Source: Isotricha intestinalis (Eukaryota; Ciliophora; Litostomatea; Vestibuliferida; Isotrichidae). Taken from it: 64,000 nt of DNA. The translations under genes were made by a program, and so were the position numbers. This document shows, in pieces, positions 41,653 through 51,923 of the stretch. Within the stretch, counting starts at the first letter, position 1. Each line of letters begins with the position of its first letter. The notes under the pieces were generated by a model. The model did no database searches. It saw nothing but the letters and a program-made list of their open reading frames with translations, and was not told the origin of the DNA. The stretch is from positions 1 to 64,000 of the forward strand of contig JAJJLU010003480.1 in NCBI GenBank assembly GCA_023807065.1, read 5' to 3'.

Positions 41653-42546
41653 TTATAACTTATCTAATTCATCCTGTAGCATTTTAATAGTTTTTTCAAA
41701 TAAATTTTTATCAACATTTTTACAAACCATAAACTCTCCTTCAGTAACAAACCCTAATTCTTCTAAGCATTTCAAAGCAATATTAATTTTTCCAATTCTT
41801 TCATGAACATTAGGATTAGTTAATTTAACTTTAGTGAATTTTTCTTCTCCTGGATTTTTAATAATATTATTTAAAATAACTCTCATAGTATTAAAGCAAT
41901 TTTTCAAAGTATCACCATGTCTAAAAGGATTATAAACAGTTTTAATAGTTTTTAAATAATAAGAAACATTTTCTTCTTTTGTATAAACTTTTTTATTTTG
42001 TTCAATTTGACCAGGAACATATTCAATACCTAATCTTTCAGCTTTATCTCTAGCAATTTTTTCTAAAATATCTCTTCTAGCTTTTTCATCTTCTTCTTCT
42101 TGTTTTTTTTTTTGTTTTAAAAAAATTTGATTTTGTCTTTCTTCTTCAGCTCTTTGAGCTTTAAGCATTTCTTTCGTAGAATGAATTCTCATTTTTTCAT
42201 GTTCTTCATCTAATTGTTTTTGTTTTTCTTGATGTAATTTTCTCATTTTTTCTTGTAATTCTCTTGCTTTTGCTTTTGCCTCTTCAGGATCAAGAGGGGA
42301 AGCTTGAGGTTGATTTTGGTTAACTTCAATTTTTGCTTCTTCTTCAAAGTCAGGATCGTTTTGATGCTCCATTATCCAATCTAATGCACGATCTATGTTA
42401 CTTTGAGAAAATAAACATGCCTTTTCTGATACATTTTTAGAGTATCCCATTGCTTGAAGAGATTTTGCTGTCTCCATGTTTATTAAAGTTGATATATCTA
42501 CTTTAGCTCCAGAAGATTGGGAGTCTGGATTAGGGTTTTCTGACAT
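41653..42546 (-). CDS. UBA and PUB domain protein, probable p97/Cdc48 cofactor (297 aa)
   Basis: The N-terminal UBA domain (~18-62: L-Q-A-M-G-Y-S-K-N-V-S-E-K-A...I-D-R-A-L-D-W-I) binds ubiquitin. Residues ~80-175 are a charged coiled coil. Residues ~185-290 form a PUB domain (Y-Y-L-K-T-I-K-T-V-Y-N-P-F-R-H-G...V-H-E-R-I-G...A-L-K-C-L-E-E-L-G-F), the fold of PNGase and UBXN6 that grips the C-terminal tail of p97/Cdc48. The order UBA-coil-PUB suits an adaptor bringing ubiquitinated clients to p97. No UBX or transglutaminase domain is present. The start is the only sensible ATG. It converges on the AGC kinase gene with a 214-base gap. Confidence 0.8.
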   Translation of the reverse strand: MSENPNPDSQSSGAKVDISTLINMETAKSLQAMGYSKNVSEKACLFSQSNIDRALDWIMEHQNDPDFEEEAKIEVNQNQPQASPLDPEEAKAKARELQEKMRKLHQEKQKQLDEEHEKMRIHSTKEMLKAQRAEEERQNQIFLKQKKKQEEEDEKARRDILEKIARDKAERLGIEYVPGQIEQNKKVYTKEENVSYYLKTIKTVYNPFRHGDTLKNCFNTMRVILNNIIKNPGEEKFTKVKLTNPNVHERIGKINIALKCLEELGFVTEGEFMVCKNVDKNLFEKTIKMLQDELDKL

Positions 42547-42942
42547 TTTTTTTATTATGACTTTTTTAATTGTTTTTTAATTTTTTTTTTTTATTTTTTT
42601 TTTGAATTTTTTTATTTTTTTTTTATTTTTTTTTTGAATTTTTATTTTTTTTGAGGTTTTGTAGTTTTTATTTTTTGTTTTGATTGTTTTTTAAAATTTT
42701 TTAACTTATTTTTGTTTTAGTTGATATGATATTAGCAATGTGATTCAAAATTTGTAATACTGATTGAATGAATAAATAAAAGAAGATTTAAAAGTATTTT
42801 TTTTAATTATAATAATTAAATTAATTATTTAAACCTGTTTTTTAAGAATACAATACTATACAAACATTTCTTGAATAAAGATATTAAATTAAAAAAATAT
42901 TTTTCTCATAATCTATTTATTAATAAAAAAGTAAATTAAAAA
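42547..42942. other. 396-bp divergent intergenic region with long T-runs
   Basis: Serves the UBA/PUB gene (minus) and the RING gene (plus). 42555-42720 is dominated by T-runs broken by single A or G residues (for example tttttgaatttttt units); no other element is seen. Confidence 0.5.
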
Positions 42943-43944
<1,002 letters not shown>

Positions 43945-44827
43945 ATAAGATAGATTTAAATGTTTAAATTTATTTTTGGGCGGTAAATAAAATAATTTAT
44001 TTTAACGATTTATTTATATAGAAGTTAAGAATAATAAATAAAAAAGAAACATTTAATTTAGTAAGCATTTTGATTTCTACAATTTAAATATATATTTTTT
44101 ATCATAGAAATAATAGATTAAACATCTTGTGAATGAATAAGAAGAATTAAAAGAAATAAGAAATAAATTAATGAGTGAAAAATAAAAAATAAATTGTTTA
44201 AAAATAATCGAATATTTTTATTATTCAAATATTATTCAAACAAAAAAGAAGAAAAGAAAAATGATGATAAAGATTATTAAGAAATTTATTAAAGATATGT
44301 ACTTTAATTATGGAAAGACAAAGATTAAATGAAAGGAATATACTCTTGATTTCTTTTTTTATTTAATATTAAATACTCTTTTGTGAAACAAATAAATTAA
44401 ACTAAACCAATCTACATTTTTTTCAAACAACATATTCATTATCCATCATTTGTTTTTTAAAGGATTTATAATTGTTCACAGTAATTAACATCTTTTTTAA
44501 TTTGAAAAACCTAATTTTTTATTTCTATAACAATTCCAAAGTCAAAACATATTTCAATTATTCTTTCAAATAATATAATAAAGAATGAACTGGAATAATT
44601 ACATCTCATATCATAATCATTTAATTGTTCTGCATATAATTATTAATATTGGAATTATTACAACTAGGATTTGAGATATTGATAATGGTACTTTTAAATA
44701 ATCCACATTTTCAAATATTATTACTCGTTCTTCTTTTTAATTATATATTTTTTAATGGCCTTTAAATTTTTAAAATTTATTTTTTATTTTCAAATATTAT
44801 TATTTCTTTAATTTTTATTTTATATTA
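43945..44827. other. 883-bp intergenic region
   Basis: No gene recognised. GC rises slightly at 44380-44730, where minus-strand frames look protein-like but hold many stops. The content could be an old pseudogene. Confidence 0.45.
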
Positions 44828-45634
44828 ATGAGTCATAATAATGGATTTGCTGAATTTCATGATGAAGATTTTAATAAAGATATTCCAATAAATGGTCCTT
44901 CTGAATCAGAAAATCGTGGAAATCAAAATCAAAATAAAAATCCAAATTCTCAATTTGTAATAAATGGTAATAGTAATATAACAGAAGAAGTATCAAATGT
45001 AACAGTAAATTATGTAAACAATTATTTAGGTTTTATAGGGAAATATTTTAATGTAGAATTAAATGATGTTATATCTAAATTAAAAGGAGCATGTATTCCT
45101 TTTAATAAAAGTTTCTATGAATCTGTAGAAAATACTCCTGAATTATATGGTCCTTTTTGGACTTTTACAACAATAATATTTTTAATAACTGTTACAAGTA
45201 ATTTATCTGGTTATTTATCGAGTGATAAAAATTTTTCTTCTAATTTTAATTTTATGCCTTATGCAGCTTTATTTATTTATGGTTTTGGTTTTGGAGCTCC
45301 TTTAATAATATATTTACTTTCTAAATTTAGTTTTAAAGTTGATATTGATTTAATTACTAATATATGTGTTTATGGATATTCTTTTGTTATTTTAATTCCT
45401 GTTTTATTTATTTGTGCTATTCCTAGTGAATTTATCGAAACTATTTGTTTATTATATTATTTAGTTCATAGTTCTATTTTTTTGTTTTATAATGTTTATT
45501 TGTTAATTAGTGAAAAAGCTCCTAGAGCTAAATATGCTATTTTAGGGATTATAGGAGGAATTCAATTATTTTTGTTTTTTGCTTTGAAGTTTTATTTTTT
45601 TAAAAATATTCAGAAAAAAAGTGTTACTAGCTAA
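44828..45634 (+). CDS. Yip1-domain (YIPF1/2-type) Golgi membrane protein (268 aa)
   Basis: A hydrophilic, Asn-rich N-terminus (~1-85) precedes five membrane segments (~112-262), the Yip1 domain. The motif 'PELYGPFWTFTTIIF' (~99-113) is the D-L-Y-G-P-F-W signature of the YIPF1/2 branch, and 'YGYSFVILIPV' (~177-187) corresponds to the conserved GYS/T segment. Yip1 proteins bind prenylated Rab GTPases and shape ER-Golgi membranes. The length is close to the family norm (~260-310). It converges on the TBC gene with a 144-base gap. Confidence 0.85.
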   Translation: MSHNNGFAEFHDEDFNKDIPINGPSESENRGNQNQNKNPNSQFVINGNSNITEEVSNVTVNYVNNYLGFIGKYFNVELNDVISKLKGACIPFNKSFYESVENTPELYGPFWTFTTIIFLITVTSNLSGYLSSDKNFSSNFNFMPYAALFIYGFGFGAPLIIYLLSKFSFKVDIDLITNICVYGYSFVILIPVLFICAIPSEFIETICLLYYLVHSSIFLFYNVYLLISEKAPRAKYAILGIIGGIQLFLFFALKFYFFKNIQKKSVTS

Positions 45635-45778
45635 ATAATATGAAAGAAAAGTTATTTTTTTTTTTTATTTTTAATTTAATTTTTTTAGTTAAAAAGTTTT
45701 AAGATAAATTTTTGTTTTTTTATATTTAAAAAGGAAAATATAATATTATTAAATGATAATAATATATATTAAATTTAT

Positions 45779-47512
45779 TTAATATTGATTTGTTGAAACA
45801 AATTTTATACTTAATTTTAATTTCTTTGATAAATTCTTTAATAATAGTTTTTTTTCTTTTTCACATTCTTCTAAATAATTTGAAAGTTCTTTTTTAAATT
45901 TATTTCTTTCTTTATTAATTTTTTCAGCATGATATTTTTTCTTATCTAACAATTTATAATTTTCCATCAATTGTTTATTTAAACTTTCCAAATCTTTATT
46001 AGTTCTATTTAATTTTTTTTCAATTTTTTCTTCTTCAGTTTTTTCTTTTTTAAAGCCTTTTATCATATTTAATATTTTATTTCCTTTTTTAATTTTTGGA
46101 GTTAAATTATTTTTATTTTCTCCTTGTGAATTACTATTATTTTCTTCTGAAAAATCCATTTTTTTTTCAATATTATAACTTTTTTGAATAAAATTATGAT
46201 TTTTACAAACATTTCCTAATACATTTTCATATCCATTTTTCATTTCAATTAAAACTTCAATTTTTAATTTAATTTTATTAACAATATTTAATTCATTTTC
46301 ATAAGCTTTTTCTGCTAATTCATATTCTTTGTTTAATTTTTCAATTTTATTTTGAATAAAACTAGTTTTTTTATTTATTTCATCTTCAGATATTTTAACA
46401 TCTCTTCTATATGAATTTATACATTCATTTTGATCTGTTTCCCATCGATAATTAGGATCATTTAATTTTTCTAAAACTTGATCAATGAAAAAGTCTTCTC
46501 TTAATTCAAATAATTTTTTATTAGTAACTTTAAAATTATTATAATGCTTAATAATATCTTTAAAATCTACATCATCCACTTGTTGTTTTTTTGTACGAAG
46601 ATATTTTGAAAAAGAATTTAAATCCATTTTCAATAAATCTTTCTGCATTAAATATAAAAAAATTAAAGAAAATTTAAATATTGCTTTCCATTTATCAATA
46701 ATAAAAACATCCCAAACTTTATATAATATATTAAAAGGTAAATAAGAAGAAAAAATTGTTAATATCCATTTAGAAAAAAATAAATCAGGATGAATTTGTA
46801 CTTTTTTTAAATGATTATCTAATTCAGGAAAATATTTTTTAATATAATAATTTAATTGATAAATTCTAATAGAATAATCAGGCATATTTTTTAAAAAAAG
46901 TAAATTTAATTCTAAATCATCAATAAAAGATAAAAATATCCAAAATGAGATTTTTTCACTATCAATAAAATTAATTAAAGCTCCAACAATAAAATTCATT
47001 CCTTGACAATAACCTATTTCTGGTCTTATAAAAGCCATTGCAGTTAATATATTTTTTAATTGTTCATTTCCATTTCCTTCTAAAAATTTTTTTGTATAAA
47101 ATGTCCTTGTTATATCTCTTTCTATTTCTTCACAAAATTGCTTTAATCTTTTATTTTTTTCTTTTTCATTTTCTGATAAATGTAATATTGATTCATATGG
47201 ATTTTTATCTATTTTATATTGAATTAATTCATTTTTTACTGTTGATAATAGTTTATTTATATTTATATTTGATTGTAAAAATAATAATCTTGTTTTGGAA
47301 TTTATGCAACCTAATTTAGAATAATGTTTTATTATTTTTTTATTTTTTAAAATTGAATTTAATAATTTGTTTGATAATCTTAAATTTATTATTTCATCAA
47401 AATCTAAATATGAAATTATTGTAACTATTATTTTCATATTTTTTTTTTGGAAAATATTTTCTATATAATTCAAGTGATGTCTATTGTTTAAAGAAATATT
47501 CTTTTGATTCAT
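45779..47512 (-). CDS. TBC-domain Rab GTPase-activating protein with N-terminal F-box-like region (577 aa)
   Basis: The TBC domain (~100-330) has both catalytic fingers: I-E-R-D-I-T-R-T-F (~128-136; Arg finger) and Y-C-Q-G-M-N (~168-173; Gln finger). It accelerates GTP hydrolysis on a Rab. Residues ~24-60 (I-I-V-T-I-I-S-Y-L-D-F-D-E-I-I-N-L-R-L-S-N) look like an F-box, which would link it to SCF ubiquitin ligases; this is less certain. The C-terminal ~200 residues are coiled coil, Lys/Glu-rich. There is no membrane segment. The Rab partner is unknown. It is co-oriented with the DHHC gene upstream, with a 136-base gap. Confidence 0.8.
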   Translation of the reverse strand: MNQKNISLNNRHHLNYIENIFQKKNMKIIVTIISYLDFDEIINLRLSNKLLNSILKNKKIIKHYSKLGCINSKTRLLFLQSNININKLLSTVKNELIQYKIDKNPYESILHLSENEKEKNKRLKQFCEEIERDITRTFYTKKFLEGNGNEQLKNILTAMAFIRPEIGYCQGMNFIVGALINFIDSEKISFWIFLSFIDDLELNLLFLKNMPDYSIRIYQLNYYIKKYFPELDNHLKKVQIHPDLFFSKWILTIFSSYLPFNILYKVWDVFIIDKWKAIFKFSLIFLYLMQKDLLKMDLNSFSKYLRTKKQQVDDVDFKDIIKHYNNFKVTNKKLFELREDFFIDQVLEKLNDPNYRWETDQNECINSYRRDVKISEDEINKKTSFIQNKIEKLNKEYELAEKAYENELNIVNKIKLKIEVLIEMKNGYENVLGNVCKNHNFIQKSYNIEKKMDFSEENNSNSQGENKNNLTPKIKKGNKILNMIKGFKKEKTEEEKIEKKLNRTNKDLESLNKQLMENYKLLDKKKYHAEKINKERNKFKKELSNYLEECEKEKKLLLKNLSKKLKLSIKFVSTNQY

Positions 47513-47648
47513 TTTTTTTTAATTTAAAAATTAATTAATATTTCTATAAATAAAAATTAATTTATTAAAAAAATAATTTATAATTTTAATTTTTTTACAT
47601 GTAGAATATTTATAAAAATCTTTTTTTATATTTTTAATAAATATAAGT

Positions 47649-49049
47649 TTATGTTCCATTTTTAATTGTTGTTCGATATGATAAAGCTTTTTTCTTAAGA
47701 GTAATTCTATTTTTCATATTATTTTCTAATCCTCTAACTTCAGTTAAATCAAATTTTTCTTCAGGAATGTTTGTTAAAGAACATCCACTTTCACAATATA
47801 TATTAGCATTAGAATTAATATTATTTAATTGTTTAGGTTTAATAGTTATTTCTTTTTTGTTTTTGGTGTTATTTGTGAAAGAATTAATTTTCATGTATTG
47901 TAAATTTTTTAATAAATTTTTATGTCTCAAACCTTCATTAACATCCATTCTCATAGGAACAATTTGACTTTTTGAAGAATTCATTATAAAGGATGAAGTA
48001 TGAAGATTTGGATAAAAATTATTATAAAAAAAGCTTTTTTTTTCAATGAAAATAATATCAGAAAAATTAATTCTTTTATAATATCTTATAAAAAGACTTT
48101 GAATAATATTTTTTTTCCAATTTTTTCTAGAAAAAGGATTTCCATATATTGCAAATATTTCTCCCATTTTAACATTTGCATAAGTACTCATATTTCTAAT
48201 TGAAAAATAAGTATGATAACAAAAAAGAGTAATAACAAAAATTCCAGTCTAAATAATAATTAAAAAATAAAACTTACAACAACAGAAAGAATAAATATTA
48301 TAACAAGAAAATATTCTTCCAAAAAAACAATTTCAAACAGTTTTTTATTACAATATTTACTTTCTTTATTATTATTAGTACAATTATTTTTTAATTTTTT
48401 AATTTTATGAACTCTTCTAAAAAAATAACCAAAAGAACCAAAACCATTTAAAATACATAAGAACATAAAAGAAGATAAAAAACAATAAAAAAATTTATAA
48501 TTATTTTTTCCTATACAATTTCCAACCCAAGGACAATGATGATCAAATTTTTCAACACAATTATTGCAAATTTTACAATGTGAAACTCCAGGAGGTCTAA
48601 AAATATTACAAGTAATACAAAATTTAATTTTATATTTAATACCTCTTATTCTAATTAATTTATTTTTATTTTTGGTAAAAGCATTATTAATTCTTAAATA
48701 ATCATAATGAGGAAGAACTCCAGGATCAGAAAAAACACAAATAAATTGATTTATTGATGAAAGTAAATATAATATAAATTCTATTATTATTAAAAGAATT
48801 TTTGGTTCTTTGTCTAATTTCTATATTACATAAAATATTATTTACCATTATAACATATTTAATAAATAACCATGAAAAAATATGAATATATAAATTTGTA
48901 ATTATACCAAAATAAAAATTTGAGCTAACAAAGATTTTTCCTTTAAATAAAAAAAAATTTTTTCCTTTCCAAATTTTATATATTTTTACTTTTTCATATC
49001 CACTTGAATCTGATATATAACTTTGAATTGAATAAGTGTTTATTTTCAT
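47649..49049 (-). CDS. DHHC palmitoyltransferase, 451 aa, three exons
   Basis: Exons are 49049-48830, 48813-48278 and 48248-47649 (1356 coding bases). Order: two N-terminal membrane segments; F-S-D-P-G-V-L-P-H, the DPG motif of the family; the Cys-rich domain C-x2-C...C-K-I-C-N-N-C...D-H-H-C-P-W-V-G-N-C-I-G (active Cys in DHHC); two more membrane segments; then a TTxE-like N-M-S-T-Y and G-N-P-F-S (the NPFS motif), and a basic cytosolic tail. It attaches palmitate to cysteines of membrane proteins; the MGxC-starting neighbours are the kind of substrate it could use, but that is inference. The first ATG is at 49049; a TTG just before it is not a start. Both introns fall exactly where family motifs would otherwise break. 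Confidence 0.85.
48249..48277 (-). other. 29-nt GT-AG intron in the DHHC gene
   Basis: Starts GTAAGTTTTA, ends TTATTTAG. Removal joins I-L-S-V-V to T-G-I-F-V inside the fourth membrane segment and brings the STYA/NPFS region into frame. Confidence 0.85.
48814..48829 (-). other. 16-nt GT-AG intron in the DHHC gene
   Basis: The whole intron is GTAATATAGAAATTAG. Removal joins V-N-N-I-L-Y to K-E-P-K-I-L-L-I-I and continues through F-S-D-P-G-V-L-P to the DHHC domain. Without it the frame ends at a stop shortly after. It is as short as the shortest known nuclear introns. Confidence 0.8.
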
Positions 49050-49637
49050 CAAATTATTTATATTTTATTTAATTTAAATATAAAAATATAATAAAATTGC
49101 TTTTTTGAATATATTTTTGTAATTATATATATAAGATTTATTTTATAAAAAATAGATGAATAAAAATTCATCATTCGAGAATTTGAATATTTGTTTTGAG
49201 AAATTCGGTTTTGCAATTGAAAAAGTCTATATCAAAAGAATATAATAGAATTTTAAAATGACTAATATGGGACTCAACAGGAACCATTAAAAGACAATTT
49301 TGTTGAAAATATCATTTATAGATTGAACTTGGTTCCTTGTCCTTATCCATATGAACAAAAATATTTTGTCCATTTTGTTGATAGTATTCACCTTTGAGAA
49401 GCTGAGAAAATACAAACTTATTTGACATTACATGATTTGTATTTTTTTTTTATAAACCAAGAAGAGAGAAGAACACACATGAGATATTTTTCAAACTTCT
49501 GGACTTTTGAATCAACTGCAAACATGCGATTGCTTGCTTCATAAGAGAAACAAAAAACAGTTAAAAATATTTATTTTTAATCAAAAAAAAGTTAAAATTA
49601 AATATAATAAAATATAATAGAAAATAATTTAATAAAA
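49050..49637. other. 588-bp intergenic region with a decayed fragment
   Basis: Lies between the DHHC gene start (minus) and the 132-aa gene (plus). Most of 49155-49541 is a degraded coding fragment (listed separately); the flanks are A/T background. Confidence 0.55.
49155..49541 (+). pseudogene. Decayed coding fragment of unknown family, GC richer than surroundings
   Basis: From 49266 one frame runs 92 codons with a single internal TGA (49395), ending at TAA 49542. Chance would give several more stops at the local base composition. Codons such as CCT, TGT, GGT, TCC and CGA are commoner than in the neighbouring genes. Readable pieces include N-L-V-P-C-P-Y-P-Y-E-Q-K-Y-F-V-H-F and R-Y-F-S-N-F-W-T-F-E-S. 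A short piece before it (F-E-K-F-G-F-A-I-E-K-V-Y-I-K, ~49197-49238) lies in another frame. No family recognised. It could be a dead gene or part of a mobile element. Confidence 0.5.
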
Positions 49638-50036
49638 ATGGTATATAAATTAGATATTGTTCACAAAAAATATTATTATAATAAAAGAATAAAACTAGTA
49701 AGATATGAATTAATTGAAACAGATAATACAGCATGTTATGACTATGATCGAGGAACAAGTTGGAAAAAAGAAGGAAATGATTGGTCATCTACTTATCGAA
49801 TGGCAGCATATTTTAAAAATATAGAAAGTAGAAAAATATTCTTAGCTTTAGATGATGAAAGTCAAAAACAATTAGCAGAGAGATTAGCAGAAGAATGGCA
49901 AATGTATCTTGATTATTATACAATGAAATTAATTCTTACACGTGAAAACAATAGAATTTTTTATGATTTAAGTAAATCAGGAATTGTTGGTTCTGGACAT
50001 GCATATGGAAATTTATATTTAAAATTTAAAGATTAA
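49638..50036 (+). CDS. Small unknown protein (132 aa)
   Basis: No family recognised. It starts M-V-Y-K-L-D-I-V-H-K-K-Y-Y-Y and has a central amphipathic helix (D-E-S-Q-K-Q-L-A-E-R-L-A-E-E-W-Q-M-Y) between beta-like segments, ending G-I-V-G-S-G-H-A-Y-G-N-L-Y-L-K-F. No signal peptide or membrane segment; probably soluble. Codon use is like that of its neighbours, and a normal TAA ends it. The mixed alpha/beta pattern and absence of low complexity suggest a real folded protein. It sits directly before the palindrome and retroelement pieces. Confidence 0.6.
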   Translation: MVYKLDIVHKKYYYNKRIKLVRYELIETDNTACYDYDRGTSWKKEGNDWSSTYRMAAYFKNIESRKIFLALDDESQKQLAERLAEEWQMYLDYYTMKLILTRENNRIFYDLSKSGIVGSGHAYGNLYLKFKD

Positions 50037-50289
50037 ATATAATGATAATCTAATTTTTATTTTAATATAAACTTTTATATTAAATAAATATATATTTAAT
50101 TTAAATATTTTTTAAAATTAACTATTTTTTTTAATAATATAAAATTAAATATTATTTTTTTTATTTTAATTTTGTTTGGGGATTAGGGATTGGGCCCAAT
50201 CCCCAATCCCCAAACAAAATTATTATTTTTAAATATAAAATATTTTTCTTAATTAAAGTATTTATAAATTAAAAAAAATATTATTAATT
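50037..50289. other. Intergenic spacer holding the palindrome
   Basis: A/T-rich apart from the 52-base GC-rich palindrome at 50169-50220. Confidence 0.6.
50169..50220. repeat. 52-bp GC-rich inverted repeat with no loop, telomere-like units
   Basis: Left arm 50169-50194, right arm 50195-50220, 26 bases each, one mismatch (A/G at arm position 17), centre TGGG|CCCA. The left arm contains GGGGATT-AGGGATT-GGG running toward the centre; the right arm contains CCC-AATCCCC-AATCCCC running away. This orientation is that of two chromosome ends joined head to head. It could also be a hairpin or a mini-transposon core. The host telomere sequence is unknown to me. Confidence 0.8.
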
Positions 50290-50765
50290 TTTAAGGACTT
50301 TCAAAGGCTACATAGCTATTCAGGACATTGACAATGAGAATTGGCCCTCTTTCTTTCCCTATTGGCTCGAGGGGATTCAAAGAACCTGGTATTAATCTCT
50401 TGATCCCAATGACATTTCTATATGGGAGGACATTGCTGTCAAGTTTAATGCTCAATATACTTACAATGTGGAGACACAACCATCCTTGAGGGCTCTCGAG
50501 ATCCTCAGTCAGAAAGATAATGAAGGATTTACCGAGTACCTTACTCGGTGGAGAAAGGTCTCCACTCAGATTCCTAATCGCCCTGTGGAAACCAATCTCC
50601 TCCGTAAGTTCATCGACAGCCTGAGGGATCCTTATCTAGCCATCTCTTGGAAAGGCTAAAACAAAACTTTTAAAGAATTATTCAAGTTAATATTCAAGCT
50701 GATAGCAGTTCAACTCCTAAGTTGAACCATACTATAATAATACTATTTCGACAGCCTAAAGTTTT
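50290..50765 (+). mobile_element. Ty3/Gypsy retrotransposon gag fragment, decayed
   Basis: The frame reads I-Q-D-I-D-N-E-N-W-P-S-F-F ... I-W-E-D-I-A-V-K-F-N-A-Q-Y ... E-I-L-S-Q-K-D-N-E-G-F-T-E-Y-L ... R-W-R-K-V ... L-L-R-K-F-I-D-S-L, the pattern of the retrotransposon gag domain common in plant Ty3/Gypsy elements. One in-frame TAA lies near 50395, a stop follows at 50657, and gag-like sequence continues in another frame to about 50765 (I-Q-A-D-S-S-S-T-P-K-L). GC is roughly double the surroundings, and codons such as CTC, GAG and CGG are foreign to the neighbours. No LTR, integrase or reverse transcriptase is present. It is either a transferred fragment or contaminating plant-derived DNA. Confidence 0.7.
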
Positions 50766-50776
50766 AATTCATTAAA

Positions 50777-51010
50777 CTAATAAAGGTTGAGGAGTATTAA
50801 CCAATCCATTCCGATGATCACATCGAAACTTCCTATGGCGACGGGGATAAGGTTGACATAGAAGGGATGGTTGTTTAGAGTAAGAATGTAATTGGCAAGT
50901 ATTTCATGTATATGCTCCACTTGGCCGTTTCCTAACTCTATAGTGTAAGCTTCGTTTAGAACACATGCATTGTGGTTTAACATACTTCTAAACTTATGTG
51001 AGATGAAGCT
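50777..51010 (-). mobile_element. Retropepsin-like (RVP_2) fragment of a Ty3/Gypsy element, inverted
   Basis: The minus-strand frame reads S-F-I-S-H-K-F ... Y-T-I-E-L-G-N-G-Q-V-E ... H-P-F-Y-V-N-L-I-P-V-A-I-G-S-F-D-V-I-I-G-M-D-W-L. The D-V-I-I-G-M-D-W-L ending is a hallmark of Ty3/Gypsy aspartic protease domains. The catalytic D-S/T-G-A should stand just before S-F-I-S, but the sequence turns into A/T host DNA exactly there, so it is lost. The other end also stops right after D-W-L. Gag next to it points the opposite way, so the two pieces were rearranged rather than inserted as one element. Confidence 0.7.
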
Positions 51011-51626
51011 CTTAGTTAAAAATAATAATTATAAATTTTATAAAAATAAAAAATAATTATAATTAATTATAGTAAAAAGTTTACATTTATTTCTATTATT
51101 TAATTAGTCTTTTGATTTATAATTTTTTTTAAAAACCTCTTCTTCATATTTAATATAATATCTTTTATTCCTCTATGATACTGTTTTAACAATTATATTC
51201 TTTTAGCCAACATCTCTTTTATTTTTTCTTTTGATTTATTTTTAAATTGGAGAAAGTTTGTTAATTTTTAAATTCGTACTTAATTTTCAATTTGTTTAAT
51301 GTTTCTTTGAGATTTTAAATAAATAAATTCATTGTTTTATTCAATTTACTAAGTTTTAATAATAACTTAATTATTTATTTAAATTTAGAAATATCAATAA
51401 CCAATGAAAATAAAAAAAAATTTTTTATTTTATGTATTATATCTTTTAATTTTCATTTTCTTAAATAACACTATCCTTTATATTATTTTATAATTAATTT
51501 ATATGATTAAAATAATTTTTTAAGAAAGAAATTAATCTATTAAATGGTTTTTTAAAGCAAAATTATTTCAACAAAATTCAAATATAAAAATAATATAAAT
51601 TATTCAAAATCCAATTAAATAAAAAA
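51011..51626. other. 616-bp intergenic region
   Basis: A/T background; nothing recognisable. Minus-strand frames at 51130-51360 look coiled-coil-like but carry about one TAA per 13 codons, which is what random sequence of this composition gives. Confidence 0.5.
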
Positions 51627-51923
51627 ATGAATAATTTAGAAATTCAAGATAATTTATTGAAAGATATTAATAAAGATTTATTAGATGCTCATTCCAATTT
51701 AAAAGAAGCAAGTAATAATGTTATTGAACAAGGACATCAAATAGATAAAATCCAAGGAAGATTAGATAATGCAGGAAAAAGTATTAAACAAACTGAGAGA
51801 ACGATGAAAGTAGTTGAAACAAGAGCAAAATGTTATAGATTTTCATTATATTCAGTAATTTTATTAGAATTTTTAACTATTATTATTCTTCTTCTTCATA
51901 AAATTTTAAGATTATTTAAATAA
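51627..51923 (+). CDS. Short tail-anchored SNARE protein (98 aa)
   Basis: One SNARE-type coiled coil (~5-68) is followed by a short linker and a single C-terminal membrane segment (~75-93). The stretch N-N-V-I-E-Q-G-H-Q-I-D-K-I-Q-G-R-L-D resembles the Qb helix of SNAP-25 and related proteins (E-Q-G-E-Q-L-E-R-I), with Gln at the probable zero layer. There is no N-terminal regulatory domain, so it resembles BET1- or SFT1-like short SNAREs in build. It would work in membrane fusion; the compartment cannot be told. The subfamily is uncertain because the motif is short and helical. Confidence 0.65.
   Translation: MNNLEIQDNLLKDINKDLLDAHSNLKEASNNVIEQGHQIDKIQGRLDNAGKSIKQTERTMKVVETRAKCYRFSLYSVILLEFLTIIILLLHKILRLFK

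Noticed and set aside
44380..44730. Possible minus-strand pseudogene
   Set aside because: Stop density is about what random sequence gives and no family pattern is visible.
48260..49052. Three separate small ORFs (47649-48191, 48260-48466, 48726-49052)
   Set aside because: They are exons of one DHHC gene; family motifs run across them once the 16- and 29-nt introns are removed.
50169..50220. Transcription terminator hairpin
   Set aside because: Bacterial-type hairpin terminators are not used by nuclear RNA polymerase II, and the element lies well past the end of the preceding gene.
50291..50479. 62-residue minus-strand ORF
   Set aside because: Antisense of the gag fragment, open only because GC is higher there.
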